64,000 bases of DNA from Candidatus Phaeomarinobacter ectocarpi (GTDB lineage: Bacteria; Pseudomonadota; Alphaproteobacteria; CGMCC-115125): the NCBI RefSeq assembly GCF_000689395.1, contig NZ_HG966617.1:3260721-3324720 (forward strand), written 5' to 3'. Numbering within the stretch: position 1 is the stretch's first letter; the number at the start of each line of letters is the position of its first letter. Both the position numbers and the translations under genes were made by a program. The notes under the pieces were generated by a model that worked only from the letters and a program-made list of their open reading frames with translations, searched no databases and had not been told where the DNA came from. Positions 34,726 through 44,957 of this stretch are shown here, piece after piece.

Positions 34726-35574
34726 GTGACCGCACCCACTGCACCCAGTGACAGCAAGTCGTTCTTTCATCTGCATCTCGTGTCTGATTCAACAGGCGAG
34801 ACACTGAATGCTGTGGCGAAAGCCGCGGTTGCCCAGTTTGAGATGGTGCACCCGGTGGAGCACATCTACGCGCTGGTCCGTGGGCCGCGCCAGCTGGATC
34901 GGGTCCTGCGCCAGATTGAGTCCTCGCCCGGCATCGTCATGTTCACCATGGTCAACGACAAGCTGCGGCGGGAACTGGAAACCCGTTGCCGCGAGCTGCA
35001 GATCCCGTGCATTGCCGTACTTGATCCAGTGATGCAGGTACTGGGTGCCTATTTGGGAACCGAGCGCACGGAAAAGCCCGGGTCCCAGCACACATTGGAT
35101 GCTGAATATTTCAGCCGCATCGAAGCGCTGAACTACACCATGGCCCATGACGACGGACAGAACCTGGATACCCTGGAAGAAGCCGACATTGTATTGGTGG
35201 GCGTTAGCCGCACATCGAAAACACCAACATGCATGTATCTGGCAAACCGGGGCATCAAGGCCGCGAATTACCCGCTGGTGCCCGAAGTCCCCGTTCCGCC
35301 TCAGATCGAAGCGCTGGAGTCTCCCCTGGTTGTCGGCCTGGTCGCCTCGCCAGAACGGCTGATGCAGATCCGCCGCCAGCGCCTTTTGTCTCTCAAGGAA
35401 GATTCGCAGACGGACTATGTTGATCTTGACCTGATCCGCAGCGAAGTGACTGCCGCGCGCAGGCTCTATGCTCGCCACGGTTGGCCCATCATCGACGTGA
35501 GCCGCCGCTCCATCGAAGAAACGGCCGCCGCCATTCTCAATCTTCATACCGAACGCCTGGCCCCGTCTGACTAG
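34726..35574 (+). CDS. ppsR: Pyruvate, water (phosphate) dikinase regulatory protein (DUF299)
   Basis: 282 residues with a GTG start. The DUF299 family is a bifunctional Ser/Thr kinase and pyrophosphorylase that switches PEP synthase or pyruvate-phosphate dikinase. Start FFHLHLVSDSTGETLNAVAKAAVAQF, the P-loop-like GVSRTSKTPTCMYLANRGIKAANYPLVPEVPVP, and the end VSRRSIEETAAAIL are the family marks. It lies right of the putative origin, as RP001 does in Caulobacter. It begins the plus-strand run ppsR-maf-aroE-coaE-dnaQ. Confidence 0.95.
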   Translation: MTAPTAPSDSKSFFHLHLVSDSTGETLNAVAKAAVAQFEMVHPVEHIYALVRGPRQLDRVLRQIESSPGIVMFTMVNDKLRRELETRCRELQIPCIAVLDPVMQVLGAYLGTERTEKPGSQHTLDAEYFSRIEALNYTMAHDDGQNLDTLEEADIVLVGVSRTSKTPTCMYLANRGIKAANYPLVPEVPVPPQIEALESPLVVGLVASPERLMQIRRQRLLSLKEDSQTDYVDLDLIRSEVTAARRLYARHGWPIIDVSRRSIEETAAAILNLHTERLAPSD

Positions 35575-35610
35575 AACAACGGATTAGGCCGCCTGATTTG
35601 TGAGTACCGA

Positions 35611-36237
35611 ATGTCTTCAACACCTCCCACCATCATTCTGGCATCCGGGTCAGCCGTGCGCGCCAACCTCATGCGCGGTGCCCACATCCCGTTTAAAGTT
35701 GTGCCCGCCGACATAGACGAAAGCATTCTGAAAACGGAGCTTGAAAACAGCCCGGTCGCAAATGGCGAACATGGTGCCGGTCCGGACATCGCAACAGCCC
35801 TTGCAAAGGCCAAAGCCGAGATTGTGTCAAAGGCCCACCCCGATGCGCTAGTGATCGGGGCTGACCAGGTCATGACCCTTGGCAAGACCTGCTACGACAA
35901 ACCGCGCGATATGGCAGAAGCCCGCAGCCGCCTATGGGAGTTTCGTGGCAAGCCACACCTCCTCCACGGCGGTGTCGCCTTGGCGAAAGGTGGCGAAACC
36001 ATCTGGGACTACTACCAGCCATCTCACCTCACCATGCGCAATTTCTCTGAGGCGTTTCTCGATCACTATCTGGAGACAGCAGGCGATGCGATCCTGAAAA
36101 GCGTCGGCGCCTATCAGCTTGAAAGCATCGGTGCGCAATTGTTTGAAAGCATCGACAGTGATTACTTCTCGATTCTGGGTCTGCCGCTGCTGCCCTTGAT
36201 GGCTGAGCTGCGCCGTCTTGGAGCGCTACCGGAATGA
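35611..36237 (+). CDS. Maf-like nucleotide pyrophosphatase
   Basis: 208 residues. Maf proteins hydrolyse modified or canonical NTPs (YceF-like) to prevent misincorporation, or affect septum formation. Motif IILASGSAVRANLMRGAHIPF at the start, VIGADQVMTLG in the middle (catalytic Asp), and ESIGAQLFESIDSDYFSILGLPLLPLM near the end are typical. The stop overlaps the aroE start by four bases (ATGA), so it is translated together with aroE. Confidence 0.93.
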   Translation: MSSTPPTIILASGSAVRANLMRGAHIPFKVVPADIDESILKTELENSPVANGEHGAGPDIATALAKAKAEIVSKAHPDALVIGADQVMTLGKTCYDKPRDMAEARSRLWEFRGKPHLLHGGVALAKGGETIWDYYQPSHLTMRNFSEAFLDHYLETAGDAILKSVGAYQLESIGAQLFESIDSDYFSILGLPLLPLMAELRRLGALPE

Positions 36238-37112
36238 GTGACACCGACGTTCCAGAAACCGGCCCGCGAAAAGTCTGCGTCATTGGATGGCCGGTGGAGC
36301 ATTCGCGCTCGCCTACAATTCACAACACATGGCTCAAACGTCATGGCGTCGAAGGCGAATATACTAAGCTTGCCGTAAAGCCCGAAGAGTTGCCGGATAC
36401 ACTTCGTTATCTGCCCACTCTTGGTTTTCGGGGGGCCAACGTCACCGTCCCACACAAGGAAGCAGCCTTTGAGGCGCTTCAGCCTTTTGTGGATGCCCCG
36501 GCGGAACGCCTGCAGGCCGTGAACACGATTTACCGCGACCCGGACACGGGAGACATTCGTGGTACCAACACGGACGGCGCTGGATTCTGGACACATCTAA
36601 AACAATCCGTACCCGGATTTAATGGCAAGACTGCTGTTGTGCTCGGTGCCGGCGGCGCCGCACGCGCCATCGTGGATGTGCTGGAAACCGAAGGCCGCAT
36701 GAAAGTGCGCCTCGTCAATCGCACCGTTGCCCGTGCAGCCAGCATGGTGGCGGACATTGAAGCCAAGGCGACCGTTTATGGCTGGGACCAGTTGCCGGCG
36801 GCTCTTGAAGGGGCTGACCTTCTGGTCAACACGACCACGCTTGGCATGGAAGGCCAGTCGCCCCTTGAAATAGACCTCGCCCCATTGCCCGACAACGCGG
36901 TGGTCTATGACATTGTCTATGTGCCGCTTGAAACACGGCTGCTCGCTCAAGCCCGCGCCCGAGGGCTAGCGGTGGTTGATGGTCTGGGCATGTTGCTGTG
37001 GCAGGCGGCGCCCGGCTTTGCAAAATGGTTTGGCGTTGAGGTTGACGCAGAAGATGTAGCTGCAGCACGCGTGCTCATTGAGGCTGACCTCAAGAACAAG
37101 GAAAACAACTGA
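36234..37112 (+). CDS. aroE: Shikimate dehydrogenase
   Basis: 292 residues; NADPH reduction of 3-dehydroshikimate in the aromatic pathway. Substrate motif [23 protein letters not shown], catalytic [10 protein letters not shown], the NADPH fold [18 protein letters not shown] and NRTVARA, and [13 protein letters not shown] at the end. It overlaps maf by four bases and coaE by one, a tightly packed operon running away from the putative origin. Confidence 0.97.
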   Translation: MSDTDVPETGPRKVCVIGWPVEHSRSPTIHNTWLKRHGVEGEYTKLAVKPEELPDTLRYLPTLGFRGANVTVPHKEAAFEALQPFVDAPAERLQAVNTIYRDPDTGDIRGTNTDGAGFWTHLKQSVPGFNGKTAVVLGAGGAARAIVDVLETEGRMKVRLVNRTVARAASMVADIEAKATVYGWDQLPAALEGADLLVNTTTLGMEGQSPLEIDLAPLPDNAVVYDIVYVPLETRLLAQARARGLAVVDGLGMLLWQAAPGFAKWFGVEVDAEDVAAARVLIEADLKNKENN

Positions 37113-37732
37113 TGCTGCTTGTAGGTCTCACCGGTTCCATCGGCATGGGCAAATCCGAAACTGCGAAGATGTTCGCGAAGCTCGGCATCCCTGTCTATGA
37201 CGCCGACGCCGCCGTGCACGCGATCTACGAAAAAGGTGGCGCTGCCGTTGAACCTCTGCGCGCTGAATTTCCAGACGCCATTGTTGATGACGCGGTGGAC
37301 CGGGTGAAGCTGTCCAAGCTGGTATTGAACAACAAGGACGAGCTGAAAAAACTCGAAAGCATTGTGCACCCGCTTGTCGGGGCAACGCAGCTTCAGTTTT
37401 TGAAGGACGCCAGTGACGCCAACGCGCCCATGGCCGTACTCGACATTCCGCTGCTCTACGAAACTGGCGGTGAAGCCCGCGTCGATGCGGTTGTTGTTGT
37501 GTCCGCCCCGGCAGATGTGCAGCGCGCCCGCGTTCTCGAGCGTCCGGGCATGACCGTTGAAAAATTCGAACAGATCCTCGCCAAGCAGGTGCCGGATGCG
37601 GACAAGCGGGCGAAGGCTGATTTTGTTGTGGAGACTGACAAGGGCCTCGACCATGCATTTGAACAGGTGCAGCGAATCACCGAGGATTTGAAGTCCTGGG
37701 AAGCCACAGTGCTCAAGGAGCGTCTGGGTTAA
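37112..37732 (+). CDS. coaE: Dephospho-CoA kinase
   Basis: 206 residues; last step of coenzyme A synthesis. P-loop [29 protein letters not shown], then [25 protein letters not shown] and the lid with [22 protein letters not shown]. The start ATG overlaps the aroE stop. dnaQ follows, as in many alphaproteobacteria near the origin. Confidence 0.97.
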   Translation: MLLVGLTGSIGMGKSETAKMFAKLGIPVYDADAAVHAIYEKGGAAVEPLRAEFPDAIVDDAVDRVKLSKLVLNNKDELKKLESIVHPLVGATQLQFLKDASDANAPMAVLDIPLLYETGGEARVDAVVVVSAPADVQRARVLERPGMTVEKFEQILAKQVPDADKRAKADFVVETDKGLDHAFEQVQRITEDLKSWEATVLKERLG

Positions 37733-37805
37733 GGCCGACCCGATGCGTTGGGGAACGCATGCCACATTTTGATTGGGACCGCTGACACAGCGGAGCGTCA
37801 CGCAT

Positions 37806-38504
37806 ATGCGCGAAATCGTATTCGATACGGAAACCACCGGCTTTAAACCGTCTGAAGGTCACCGGCTGGTGGAAATCGGCTGTGTGGAGCTGGTCAACCA
37901 TGTGCCGACCGGCAACGTCTATCACACCTATATCAATCCCCAGCGCGACATGCCCGAAGGGGCCTTTGAAGTGCACGGACTGTCCGAACAGTTTCTGTCG
38001 GACAAACCGCTCTTTGAACATGTGGCGGATGACTTTCTGGAGTTTGTCGGTGACGCGCCGTTGGTCGCGCACAACGCCAACTTCGATATGACGTTCATCA
38101 ATGCGGAACTCAAAGCGGCCAACAAGCCGACCCTGCCCGACGGACAATCCATCGACACACTGGCGATCGCCCGCAAACGGTTCCCTGGTGCCCAGGCATC
38201 GCTTGATGCTCTGTGCCGCCGGTTCAATGTGGACAATTCATCCCGCGAAAAACATGGCGCGCTGTTGGATGCGGAACTGCTGGCCGAGGTTTATCTCGAG
38301 CTCATCGGCGGACGCGAACCGGGCCTGGTGCTCGAAGAGAAAAAGGCGGCAGAAGCGGCTCGAAATGGCGGGCCGGTGACACCACGCCGTGCACGGCCTA
38401 CGCCCCTGCCCTCACTGATCACAGATGACGAGCGGACAGCACATCGCGCCTTCGTCGCCGAATTTGGCGACAAAGCGGTGTGGCTGAAAGAAGCGTCTAA
38501 CTAG
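37806..38504 (+). CDS. dnaQ: DNA polymerase III epsilon subunit (proofreading)
   Basis: 232 residues from the ATG at 37806; a longer frame from 37773 is possible but the conserved start MREIVFDTETTGF (Exo I with D7 and E9) fits this one. ExoII is HNANFDMTFIN, ExoIII is HGALLDAELLAEVY. The C-terminal tail with KKAAEAARNGGP binds the polymerase. The gene is 73 bases after coaE. It converges on secB. Confidence 0.96.
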   Translation: MREIVFDTETTGFKPSEGHRLVEIGCVELVNHVPTGNVYHTYINPQRDMPEGAFEVHGLSEQFLSDKPLFEHVADDFLEFVGDAPLVAHNANFDMTFINAELKAANKPTLPDGQSIDTLAIARKRFPGAQASLDALCRRFNVDNSSREKHGALLDAELLAEVYLELIGGREPGLVLEEKKAAEAARNGGPVTPRRARPTPLPSLITDDERTAHRAFVAEFGDKAVWLKEASN

Positions 38505-38509
38505 TTGGC

Positions 38510-39040
38510 TTAGGCGTCGGCGGCCGGCGCGCCGGACTCTTCGGCTGCCTGCTTTTCAGCCTGCGCCTGCTCAAGCCGCTGACGGTAAAGCGCTGCAAAA
38601 TCGATCGGGTCGATCATCAGCGGCGGGAAGCCACCGTCGCGTGTCATGTCCGCAATCACCCGACGGGCAAACGGGAACAGAATGCGCGGGCATTCAATCA
38701 GCAACACCGGCTGCAGGCCCTGCTCGGGAATGTTTTCCAGCCGGAACACCGCGCCATAGACGAGCTCCACGAGGAACACCTGATTGCCGTCAACCTTGGC
38801 GTCCGCCGTCAGCCGCAGCTCAACTTCATAGTCGCTGTCTTTCTGGCCCGGCACGCGCACATCAACAGCAACGTTGATCTGTGGTGACTGGTTGCTGAAG
38901 CCGCCCGGCGCGTTTGGGTTCTCGAAGGACAAATCCTTGATGTACTGGCCAAGAACGCGGATCTGCGGCGCCTGGGGCTGTGCCCCGTCGCCTGCACCAT
39001 TCGCAGCACCATTTGTGTCAGCAGCGGATGTATCGGACAT
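38510..39040 (-). CDS. secB: Protein-export chaperone SecB
   Basis: 176 residues, tetrameric chaperone that keeps preproteins unfolded and hands them to SecA. Core: IRVLGQYIKDLSFENPNAPGGF, INVAVDVRV, YEVELRLTADAKVDGNQVFLVELVYGAVFRL, and RILFPFARRVIADMTRDGGFPPLMIDPIDFAALY, the typical order. The N-terminal 20 residues are an alphaproteobacterial extension and the end is Ala/Glu-rich. It converges on dnaQ, five bases apart. Confidence 0.97.
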   Translation of the reverse strand: MSDTSAADTNGAANGAGDGAQPQAPQIRVLGQYIKDLSFENPNAPGGFSNQSPQINVAVDVRVPGQKDSDYEVELRLTADAKVDGNQVFLVELVYGAVFRLENIPEQGLQPVLLIECPRILFPFARRVIADMTRDGGFPPLMIDPIDFAALYRQRLEQAQAEKQAAEESGAPAADA

Positions 39041-39150
39041 GTGTTGTTGGCCTTGAAAAGAGAGTGATCAGGGTGAGCTGAGATATCGAAGGCGGTGGCT
39101 AACATGGTCCCCGCCCCATCGCAAGCAAGCGGCAACTCACGCGAGTACGA

Positions 39151-39732
39151 CTACTTGTCCCGCCAGGGGCTGTCCTTGGCACCGGGTGTGCCGTCGGGCG
39201 TATCGGATTCAATGACAGATCCGTCGATCGTTTTCGGCGACGAAGCGCCGGACGTCTTACCCGTCGCGGGGCTTGAGGCGTCATTGGCTGGCGGGCGCTG
39301 TTCCGTCCACATATCGGCTTCATCTGCGTAGTGCATGCCCGAACCGGACATGCTGCCGGACATATGAAAGGACCCGCTTCGCTTGGCACGTTCCACAATG
39401 CGGCTGCGCAGGGCGGTCCGGATCTGCGGGATGAATAGGGAAAAGCCGATGGCATCTGTCAAAAAACCCGGGGTGAGGAGCAGCCCGCCGGCAAATACCA
39501 GAAACATCCCGTCAAAGGCCTGTTCAACGGGCATCTCTCCGCGCTGAAGCTTGGCTTGTGCGGTTTGCGCGGTGGAAACACCCTGCCGCCGCAGCATCCA
39601 GGCGCCCAGAAAGGCCGTGCCGATTACCACCGCAATGGTCGCGGGCGTACCGATCGCACCGCCCACTTCAATGAACAGGGCGATTTCAATAAGCGGGATG
39701 CCGATAAAAGCCAGCAACAGATAGAAGAACAT
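39151..39732 (-). CDS. fxsA: FxsA family membrane protein
   Basis: 193 residues; helices at about 2-22, 24-46 and 74-96 (LLLAFIGIPLIEIALFIEVGG, then PATIAVVIGTAFLGAWML, then MFLVFAGGLLLTPGFLTDAIGF). FxsA in E. coli suppresses F-plasmid exclusion of T7; its normal role is unclear. The C-terminal 90 residues are a polar, disordered tail. It is next to secB in many alphaproteobacteria. Confidence 0.92.
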   Translation of the reverse strand: MFFYLLLAFIGIPLIEIALFIEVGGAIGTPATIAVVIGTAFLGAWMLRRQGVSTAQTAQAKLQRGEMPVEQAFDGMFLVFAGGLLLTPGFLTDAIGFSLFIPQIRTALRSRIVERAKRSGSFHMSGSMSGSGMHYADEADMWTEQRPPANDASSPATGKTSGASSPKTIDGSVIESDTPDGTPGAKDSPWRDK

Positions 39733-39982
39733 TCACTCACCAGGTTTGTGGGTTTAGGCGGCGGTCTGGGGCATCGCAGCGGATTGGGGCATCAAAGACA
39801 TCCGACAAAATATCGGGCTGGCGCCTGACTTCTGCTACCCTACCTTGATCTACACCTATATCTAAGTAGGCATGCCCGGGTCGCTGGACCAGAGCAAGCC
39901 GCAAAAGCTATGCTGTCAGGCGTCTGGCAGCGCCCAATTCGTTCAAAAGTCTGCCCCAATCCATGGAAGCCGCAAACCGCAC

Positions 39983-40708
39983 ATGACCGCCGATACCCTG
40001 ATCAATCTTCTGTTTCTCGCCATTGCGGTGGTTGTGTTCTTCCGGCTGCGCGCTGCATTGGGCAAGCGCACGGGCAATGAACGCCCGCCGCATGATCCCT
40101 ACGCATCAGGACCGTTCGAGCGCCGCAAACAGGGCGAAGACAATTCAGCTGACACCCTGGACAATGACGACAATGTCATTCCCCTGCCCGGCCACGAGCC
40201 GACACGCGACGCACAGATCGAAACAGCGCCGCGCCCGGCCTATGCGCCGGAAGGCTCGGCCCTGGCCAACGGTCTGGCGCAGATCGAGCTGGCCGACAGC
40301 AACTTCACCCCGGAAGGGTTCCTGGACGGGGCCGGCAAGGCTCACGAAATGATCGTCAATGCGTTTTCAGCGGCGGACCGTGACACGCTGCGCCAGCTTC
40401 TGGACGATGACGTCTATCGCGACTTTGAAGCCGCCATCGAAGACCGCGAAGTGGAAGGCCGCAAACTCGAGCAGAGCTATGTGGGTCTATCATCCGCTGA
40501 CATCACCGAGGCCGAACTCGACAATGGCCGCGCCCGGGTGACCGTGCGGTTTGCCAGCGAAATCATTTCGGCTCTGCGTGCCGCCAATGGCGACATCGTG
40601 GAAGGCAGCCCCGAAGCGGTGCGCCAGGTCGTCGACGTCTGGACCTTCGAACGCGACACCAAGGCCCGCGACCCCAACTGGAAGGTCGTCGCCACAGGTG
40701 GCAATTAG
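39983..40708 (+). CDS. Tim44/TimA-like domain protein
   Basis: 241 residues from the ATG at 39983. One N-terminal helix (LINLLFLAIAVVVFFRLRAALG) anchors it in the inner membrane, then a charged linker, then a Tim44-like domain with GFLDGAGKAHEMIVNAFSAADRDTLRQLLDDDVYRDFEAAIEDRE and EIISALRAANGDIVEG. Alphaproteobacterial relatives are ancestors of mitochondrial Tim44, but what they do is not established. The next gene is mltA, 26 bases on; the two are commonly paired. Confidence 0.88.
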   Translation: MTADTLINLLFLAIAVVVFFRLRAALGKRTGNERPPHDPYASGPFERRKQGEDNSADTLDNDDNVIPLPGHEPTRDAQIETAPRPAYAPEGSALANGLAQIELADSNFTPEGFLDGAGKAHEMIVNAFSAADRDTLRQLLDDDVYRDFEAAIEDREVEGRKLEQSYVGLSSADITEAELDNGRARVTVRFASEIISALRAANGDIVEGSPEAVRQVVDVWTFERDTKARDPNWKVVATGGN

Positions 40709-40734
40709 GCCGACATCAACGCGGGGAGACGGCC

Positions 40735-41997
40735 ATGCCCACGCCCATTGCAGGTCGCTCCACCAGTGTCCGGGCGGCGATCGCCATCGCCGTTCTGGCC
40801 GGTATGGCCCTACTTGTCGGACTCGTATGGCTCATGACTGAAGAAGGGCCTACCCCGCCTGAGGCCGCAACAATGGTCCTGTCCGAGACAGACTTCGGAC
40901 AACTGGACGGTTGGGAGGCGGACGACCACGCTCAGGCGCTGGCTGCAATGCGCCAATCCTGCAAAATCCTAAAGCGCGTGCCCGCTGATCGGGCGCTGCG
41001 CGGCGACCCGCAGCTCGGAATGACCGCCGGAGACCTGCATCCGGTCTGTGATCTGGCGGAAAAGACCGCCGATCAGGACGCCAAAACCTTCTTCGAAAAC
41101 GCCTTTATTCCATTCCATGTCCGGAACGGTAGCGAGAATACGGGCCTCATGACGGGTTATTACGAGCCCGAAATGAAAGGCTCCCGCACAAAGAGCGAGG
41201 CCTACCCGGCGTCGGTTCTGGCCCGCCCGGACAATCTGGTGATGGTAGAACTGGGAGATTTTCGCGATAGCCTGCGCGGTCAGCGCATCGCAGGCCACGT
41301 GGAAAACGGCCGTTTGAGGCCTTTTGCGGACCGCACACAGATCGTAGAGGGCGCCCTGGACGAGGAGGGCCTGGAACTCATCTGGCTACCCTCCGCCATT
41401 GATGCCTTCTTTCTCGAGATCCAGGGCTCGGGGCGGGTCGTCCTGCAGGATGGCCCGGATGCCGGTCAGGTCATACGCCTGTCCTACGCCGGCCAGAATG
41501 GACACCCCTACACCGCTATCGGTAGGCCCTTGATTGACCGCGGTCACATCCCCCGCGAGGAGATGTCCATGGCCGCGATCCGCACCTGGCTCGAGAACAA
41601 CCCCGACGAGGCCCAGGAGGTGATGAACCTGAATGCATCGTTCGTCTTCTTCACCGAGTTGGTGGTCGAACACCCTGAGCTTGGACCCCCCGGTGCCCAG
41701 TCGGCGCTGCTGACCCCCCATCGCAGCATCGCGGTCGACCGAAAGCACCATGCGCTGGGTTTGCCCTTCTGGTTTGAACTGCCGAGCGCCTCAGCCGCCA
41801 GTCCAGACGGCCCAATTCGCCGGTTGATGATGGCGCAGGACACAGGTGGGGCTATTCGAGGTCCCGTTCGGGCCGACTACTTCGCCGGTGTCGGGGAGCA
41901 GGCCGGTGACATCGCTGGTCAGATGCAGGACCGGGGCAGCCTTACCATGCTGTTGCCCCACGCGGTGGCCGAGCGTGCCCGGAAAATCACATGGTAA
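40735..41997 (+). CDS. mltA: Membrane-bound lytic murein transglycosylase A
   Basis: 420 residues. It cleaves peptidoglycan to 1,6-anhydromuropeptides. N-terminal hydrophobic segment (ASIAIAVLAGMALLVGLVWLM) with no lipobox, so it is anchored by a helix and not lipidated. Family marks are TGYYEPEMKGSRTKSEAYPASVLARP, IEGSGRVVL..., and the C-terminal 3D domain with QDTGGAIRGPVRADYFAGVG. Signal and size fit the alphaproteobacterial MltA. It follows the Tim44-like gene. Confidence 0.94.
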   Translation: MPTPIAGRSTSVRAAIAIAVLAGMALLVGLVWLMTEEGPTPPEAATMVLSETDFGQLDGWEADDHAQALAAMRQSCKILKRVPADRALRGDPQLGMTAGDLHPVCDLAEKTADQDAKTFFENAFIPFHVRNGSENTGLMTGYYEPEMKGSRTKSEAYPASVLARPDNLVMVELGDFRDSLRGQRIAGHVENGRLRPFADRTQIVEGALDEEGLELIWLPSAIDAFFLEIQGSGRVVLQDGPDAGQVIRLSYAGQNGHPYTAIGRPLIDRGHIPREEMSMAAIRTWLENNPDEAQEVMNLNASFVFFTELVVEHPELGPPGAQSALLTPHRSIAVDRKHHALGLPFWFELPSASAASPDGPIRRLMMAQDTGGAIRGPVRADYFAGVGEQAGDIAGQMQDRGSLTMLLPHAVAERARKITW

Positions 41998-42126
41998 ACC
42001 CAAAAGACTCAAAGATTCGCCCGCTGCCGGAATGGCTTGCAGGGCAAAGATTCGCCTGTCGCGAAGTTGGCTGCGAATGTGGCCGCGAGACGTGGGTTTC
42101 ACAGTCCGCGCGGGCTGGCCGCTGAT

Positions 42127-42750
42127 ATGGCGAAACGACGCCCACCCAGAGGCCTGGACACCACCGAACAACAGCTTTGGCAGAAGGTCACCCAGGCTGT
42201 GACGCCGCTGTCCAGCCGCCCGGACATGTCCGAGCTGCTGAAAATGGAAAAGCCCAAACAACGCATTCCGGGTTCGAAACAAAAAAAGGCAGCCAGCTCG
42301 CCCGCAGCGCAGCCCAATTTTGTGCCGCAGATGCAGCCAAAAAAGCACGCAAAACTGCCAGATCCCCACGATGCCGGCACCCTCGACGGTGGATTGCAGC
42401 GCAAGCTGCGGCGCGGGCGCATAGATCCGGATGCCAAGATCGACCTGCACGGCCTCACCCAGGCTCAGGCTCACCAAAGATTGCGGGCGGATCTGCCCCG
42501 CCATCGCGGCAATGGCGTGAGATGTCTTCTAGTGGTGACCGGAAAAGGGTCGGCGTCTGCCCTCGCCCGCCACACGCTCCATGGCAGTGTGATTTCAGAA
42601 ACACCGGAGCGCCGCGGTGTGCTTCGCGACAGCCTGCCGCGCTGGTTGGCGGATGCAGAATTCCGTCCCCACGTGGCGGCCGTCCGCCCGGCCCACCCGC
42701 GTCATGGGGGTGGCGGCGCCTTTTATGTGTGGCTGCGGCGCCAGCGGTGA
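42127..42750 (+). CDS. Smr/MutS2-type DNA-binding or nuclease domain protein
   Basis: 207 residues from the ATG at 42127 (start MAKRRPPRGL is the usual family beginning; the preceding 30 residues to 42037 are not conserved). Smr domain: IDLHGLTQAQAHQRLRADL (about residues 103-121), RCLLVVTGKGS, and AHPRHGGGGAFYVWLRR. Family members are DNA nicking or RNA-cleaving nucleases. The N-terminal 90 residues are a basic Pro/Lys-rich linker. It ends at a hairpin at 42751. Confidence 0.9.
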   Translation: MAKRRPPRGLDTTEQQLWQKVTQAVTPLSSRPDMSELLKMEKPKQRIPGSKQKKAASSPAAQPNFVPQMQPKKHAKLPDPHDAGTLDGGLQRKLRRGRIDPDAKIDLHGLTQAQAHQRLRADLPRHRGNGVRCLLVVTGKGSASALARHTLHGSVISETPERRGVLRDSLPRWLADAEFRPHVAAVRPAHPRHGGGGAFYVWLRRQR

Positions 42751-42774
42751 CGCCGAAAAGATTCGCGTTCGGCG
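42751..42774 (+). terminator. Hairpin after the smr gene
   Basis: CGCCGAA pairs perfectly with TTCGGCG around ten bases that include GATTC. It starts directly after the smr stop. AAAATC but no T-tract follows on the plus strand, so it may be a weak terminator. Confidence 0.5.
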
Positions 42775-42889
42775 AAAATCAGTCCGGCCCCGAATCAAGC
42801 CAGTTTTCGATTGAGATTCGCGGACTCGTAATGCGCCGCGAGCGCCGGATTCGCTGCCAGCGACCAATCCTTAGTGAAACAGCTGAAAT

Positions 42890-44197
42890 CTAAAGGATGA
42901 ATTTCTGCAGATCGGTGTCTTTCGCCAGGTCGCCAATGCGACTTTCCACATAGGCACGGTCGACACTGATGACGGCACCGGATGCGTCCGTGGCTTCAAA
43001 GCTCACCTCGTCGAGCACCCGCTCCATAACCGTGTGCAGGCGTCGCGCGCCAATGTTCTCGACACTGCCATTCACCTCGGTGGCAATGTCCGCAATCGCG
43101 TCGATGCCCTCTTCCGTGAAGTCCAAGGACACGTCTTCGGTGCCCATCAGCGCCACATATTGCTTCACGAGGCTCGCTTCGGGCTCTGTCAGGATGCGTT
43201 TGAGGTCATCGCGTGTCAGTGCGGTCATCTCAACACGGATCGGTAGGCGCCCCTGCAGCTCCGGCAACAGGTCTGAGGGCTTCGACACATGAAACGCGCC
43301 CGACGCGATGAAAAGCACATGGTCGGTTTTGACGGGCCCATGCTTGGTTGACACGGTCGTGCCTTCGATCAGCGGCAGCAGATCGCGCTGCACGCCTTCG
43401 CGGCTGACGTCCGCGCCCTGGCGCTCTGACTTGGCGCATACCTTGTCGATCTCATCCAGAAACACGATGCCGTTGTTCTCGACCAGGCTGATCGCCTCGC
43501 GGGTCACCTGCTCATCGTCAAGTAACTTGTCACTTTCATCCTGGATCAGCACCTCGTAGCTGTCGCGGACTTTCAGCCGCTTGGGCTTGGTGCGCCCGCC
43601 AAAGGCTTTGCCCAGCATGTCGTTGAGATTGATCATGCCCACATTGCCGCCTTCGGGCATGCCGGGAATGTCCATCATCGGCATGCCGCCGGTATCGCGC
43701 ACTTCCAGGTCAATTTCCTTGTCGTCCAGCAGCCCGTCGCGCAGCTTCTTGCGGAAACTGTCGCGGGTCCCTTCGCTGGCACCGGCACCCACCAGCGCTT
43801 CAAGCACCCGGTTTTCCGCCGCCGCATGGGCGGAAGCCTTCACTTCCTCGCGCTTGGTCTCGCGCACCATGCCGATGGCTGCTTCCACCAGGTCGCGGAC
43901 AATCTGCTCAACATCGCGGCCCACATAGCCAACTTCCGTGAATTTCGTCGCTTCCACCTTGATGAACGGCGCCTGCGCCAGCTTGGCCAGGCGGCGGGAA
44001 ATCTCGGTCTTGCCGACACCCGTTGGCCCGATCATGAGGATGTTCTTGGGCATCACTTCGTCACGCAGCGCCGGGTCAAGCTGCTGCCGCCGCCAGCGAT
44101 TGCGCAGCGCAATGGCCACGGCGCGCTTGGCGTCCTTCTGGCCCACAATATGTCGGTCGAGTTCAGCAACAATCTGGCGAGGGGAAAGCGCGGTCAT
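42890..44197 (-). CDS. hslU: ATP-dependent protease ATPase subunit HslU
   Basis: 435 residues, AAA+ unfoldase of the HslUV protease. Start [33 protein letters not shown], Walker [20 protein letters not shown], inserted I-domain, Walker [17 protein letters not shown], and the C-terminal tail ending FIL that docks into HslV. I chose the ATG at 44197 (AAGGA upstream) and reject the extra 17 residues from 44248. hslV precedes it on the same strand. Confidence 0.98.
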   Translation of the reverse strand: MTALSPRQIVAELDRHIVGQKDAKRAVAIALRNRWRRQQLDPALRDEVMPKNILMIGPTGVGKTEISRRLAKLAQAPFIKVEATKFTEVGYVGRDVEQIVRDLVEAAIGMVRETKREEVKASAHAAAENRVLEALVGAGASEGTRDSFRKKLRDGLLDDKEIDLEVRDTGGMPMMDIPGMPEGGNVGMINLNDMLGKAFGGRTKPKRLKVRDSYEVLIQDESDKLLDDEQVTREAISLVENNGIVFLDEIDKVCAKSERQGADVSREGVQRDLLPLIEGTTVSTKHGPVKTDHVLFIASGAFHVSKPSDLLPELQGRLPIRVEMTALTRDDLKRILTEPEASLVKQYVALMGTEDVSLDFTEEGIDAIADIATEVNGSVENIGARRLHTVMERVLDEVSFEATDASGAVISVDRAYVESRIGDLAKDTDLQKFIL

Positions 44198-44262
44198 GGG
44201 GTTAGTCCTTGGGAAGTCTGAAAGGGTGGGGTGGTCTGGCAGCCTCAACCGGTGAATGCGGC

Positions 44263-44820
44263 TTAAGCCTCGTCGAGCGTTTCGACAACCAGATTGCCGT
44301 TTGTGTAAACGCAGATATCCGCCGCAATGCCCATGGCCTTGCGCGCAATGGTTTCTGCGTCTTGATCGGTGTCCGCCAGTGCACGGGCAGCGGCAAGCGC
44401 GTAATTGCCGCCGGAGCCGATGCCGGCAATGCCGTTTTCAGGCTCCAGCACGTCACCGGTGCCGGTGAGGATGAAGCTTTCGGACTTGTCTGCCACCAGC
44501 ATCATTGCTTCGAGCTTGCGCAGATAGCGGTCTGTTCGCCAGTCCTTGGCCAGTTCCACACAGGCACGGGCCAGCTGACCGGGATATTGCTCAAGACGGC
44601 TCTCCAGCCGCTCAAACAGCGTAAAAGCGTCCGCCGTCGCACCGGCAAACCCGCCAATGACCGTGCCGCCACCCAGAACCCGGACCTTGCGGGCGGTGGA
44701 TTTCATCACGGTGTCGCCCATGGAGACCTGACCATCCCCGGCAATCACCACTTTGCCACCCTTGCGGACGGTCAGAATGGTCGTGGCATGCCAGTTGGGG
44801 AAGTTGTCGGATGAAGCCAT
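44263..44820 (-). CDS. hslV: ATP-dependent protease proteolytic subunit HslV
   Basis: 185 residues from the ATG at 44820. It is the threonine protease. Predicted catalytic Thr is T13 in [25 protein letters not shown], preceded by 12 residues ([12 protein letters not shown]) that must be removed, as in other alphaproteobacteria. The K and the [16 protein letters not shown] segment are standard. The gene lies upstream of hslU, 65 bases apart; the 3' side upstream (44821-45135) holds a long inverted element. Confidence 0.97.
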   Translation of the reverse strand: MASSDNFPNWHATTILTVRKGGKVVIAGDGQVSMGDTVMKSTARKVRVLGGGTVIGGFAGATADAFTLFERLESRLEQYPGQLARACVELAKDWRTDRYLRKLEAMMLVADKSESFILTGTGDVLEPENGIAGIGSGGNYALAAARALADTDQDAETIARKAMGIAADICVYTNGNLVVETLDEA

Positions 44821-44957
44821 GGGGGGAGGGGTCCTGTTGAGAAGAGGCGGATATCTGCCGCAAGAGGTGGCCCGCCGCGCGCTTGGGGTCAAGCCATGCC
44901 CCGAAATCACCTAAATTGGTGTAGGGGCCAACCGAGCCAGACCACCACACTACTCGT

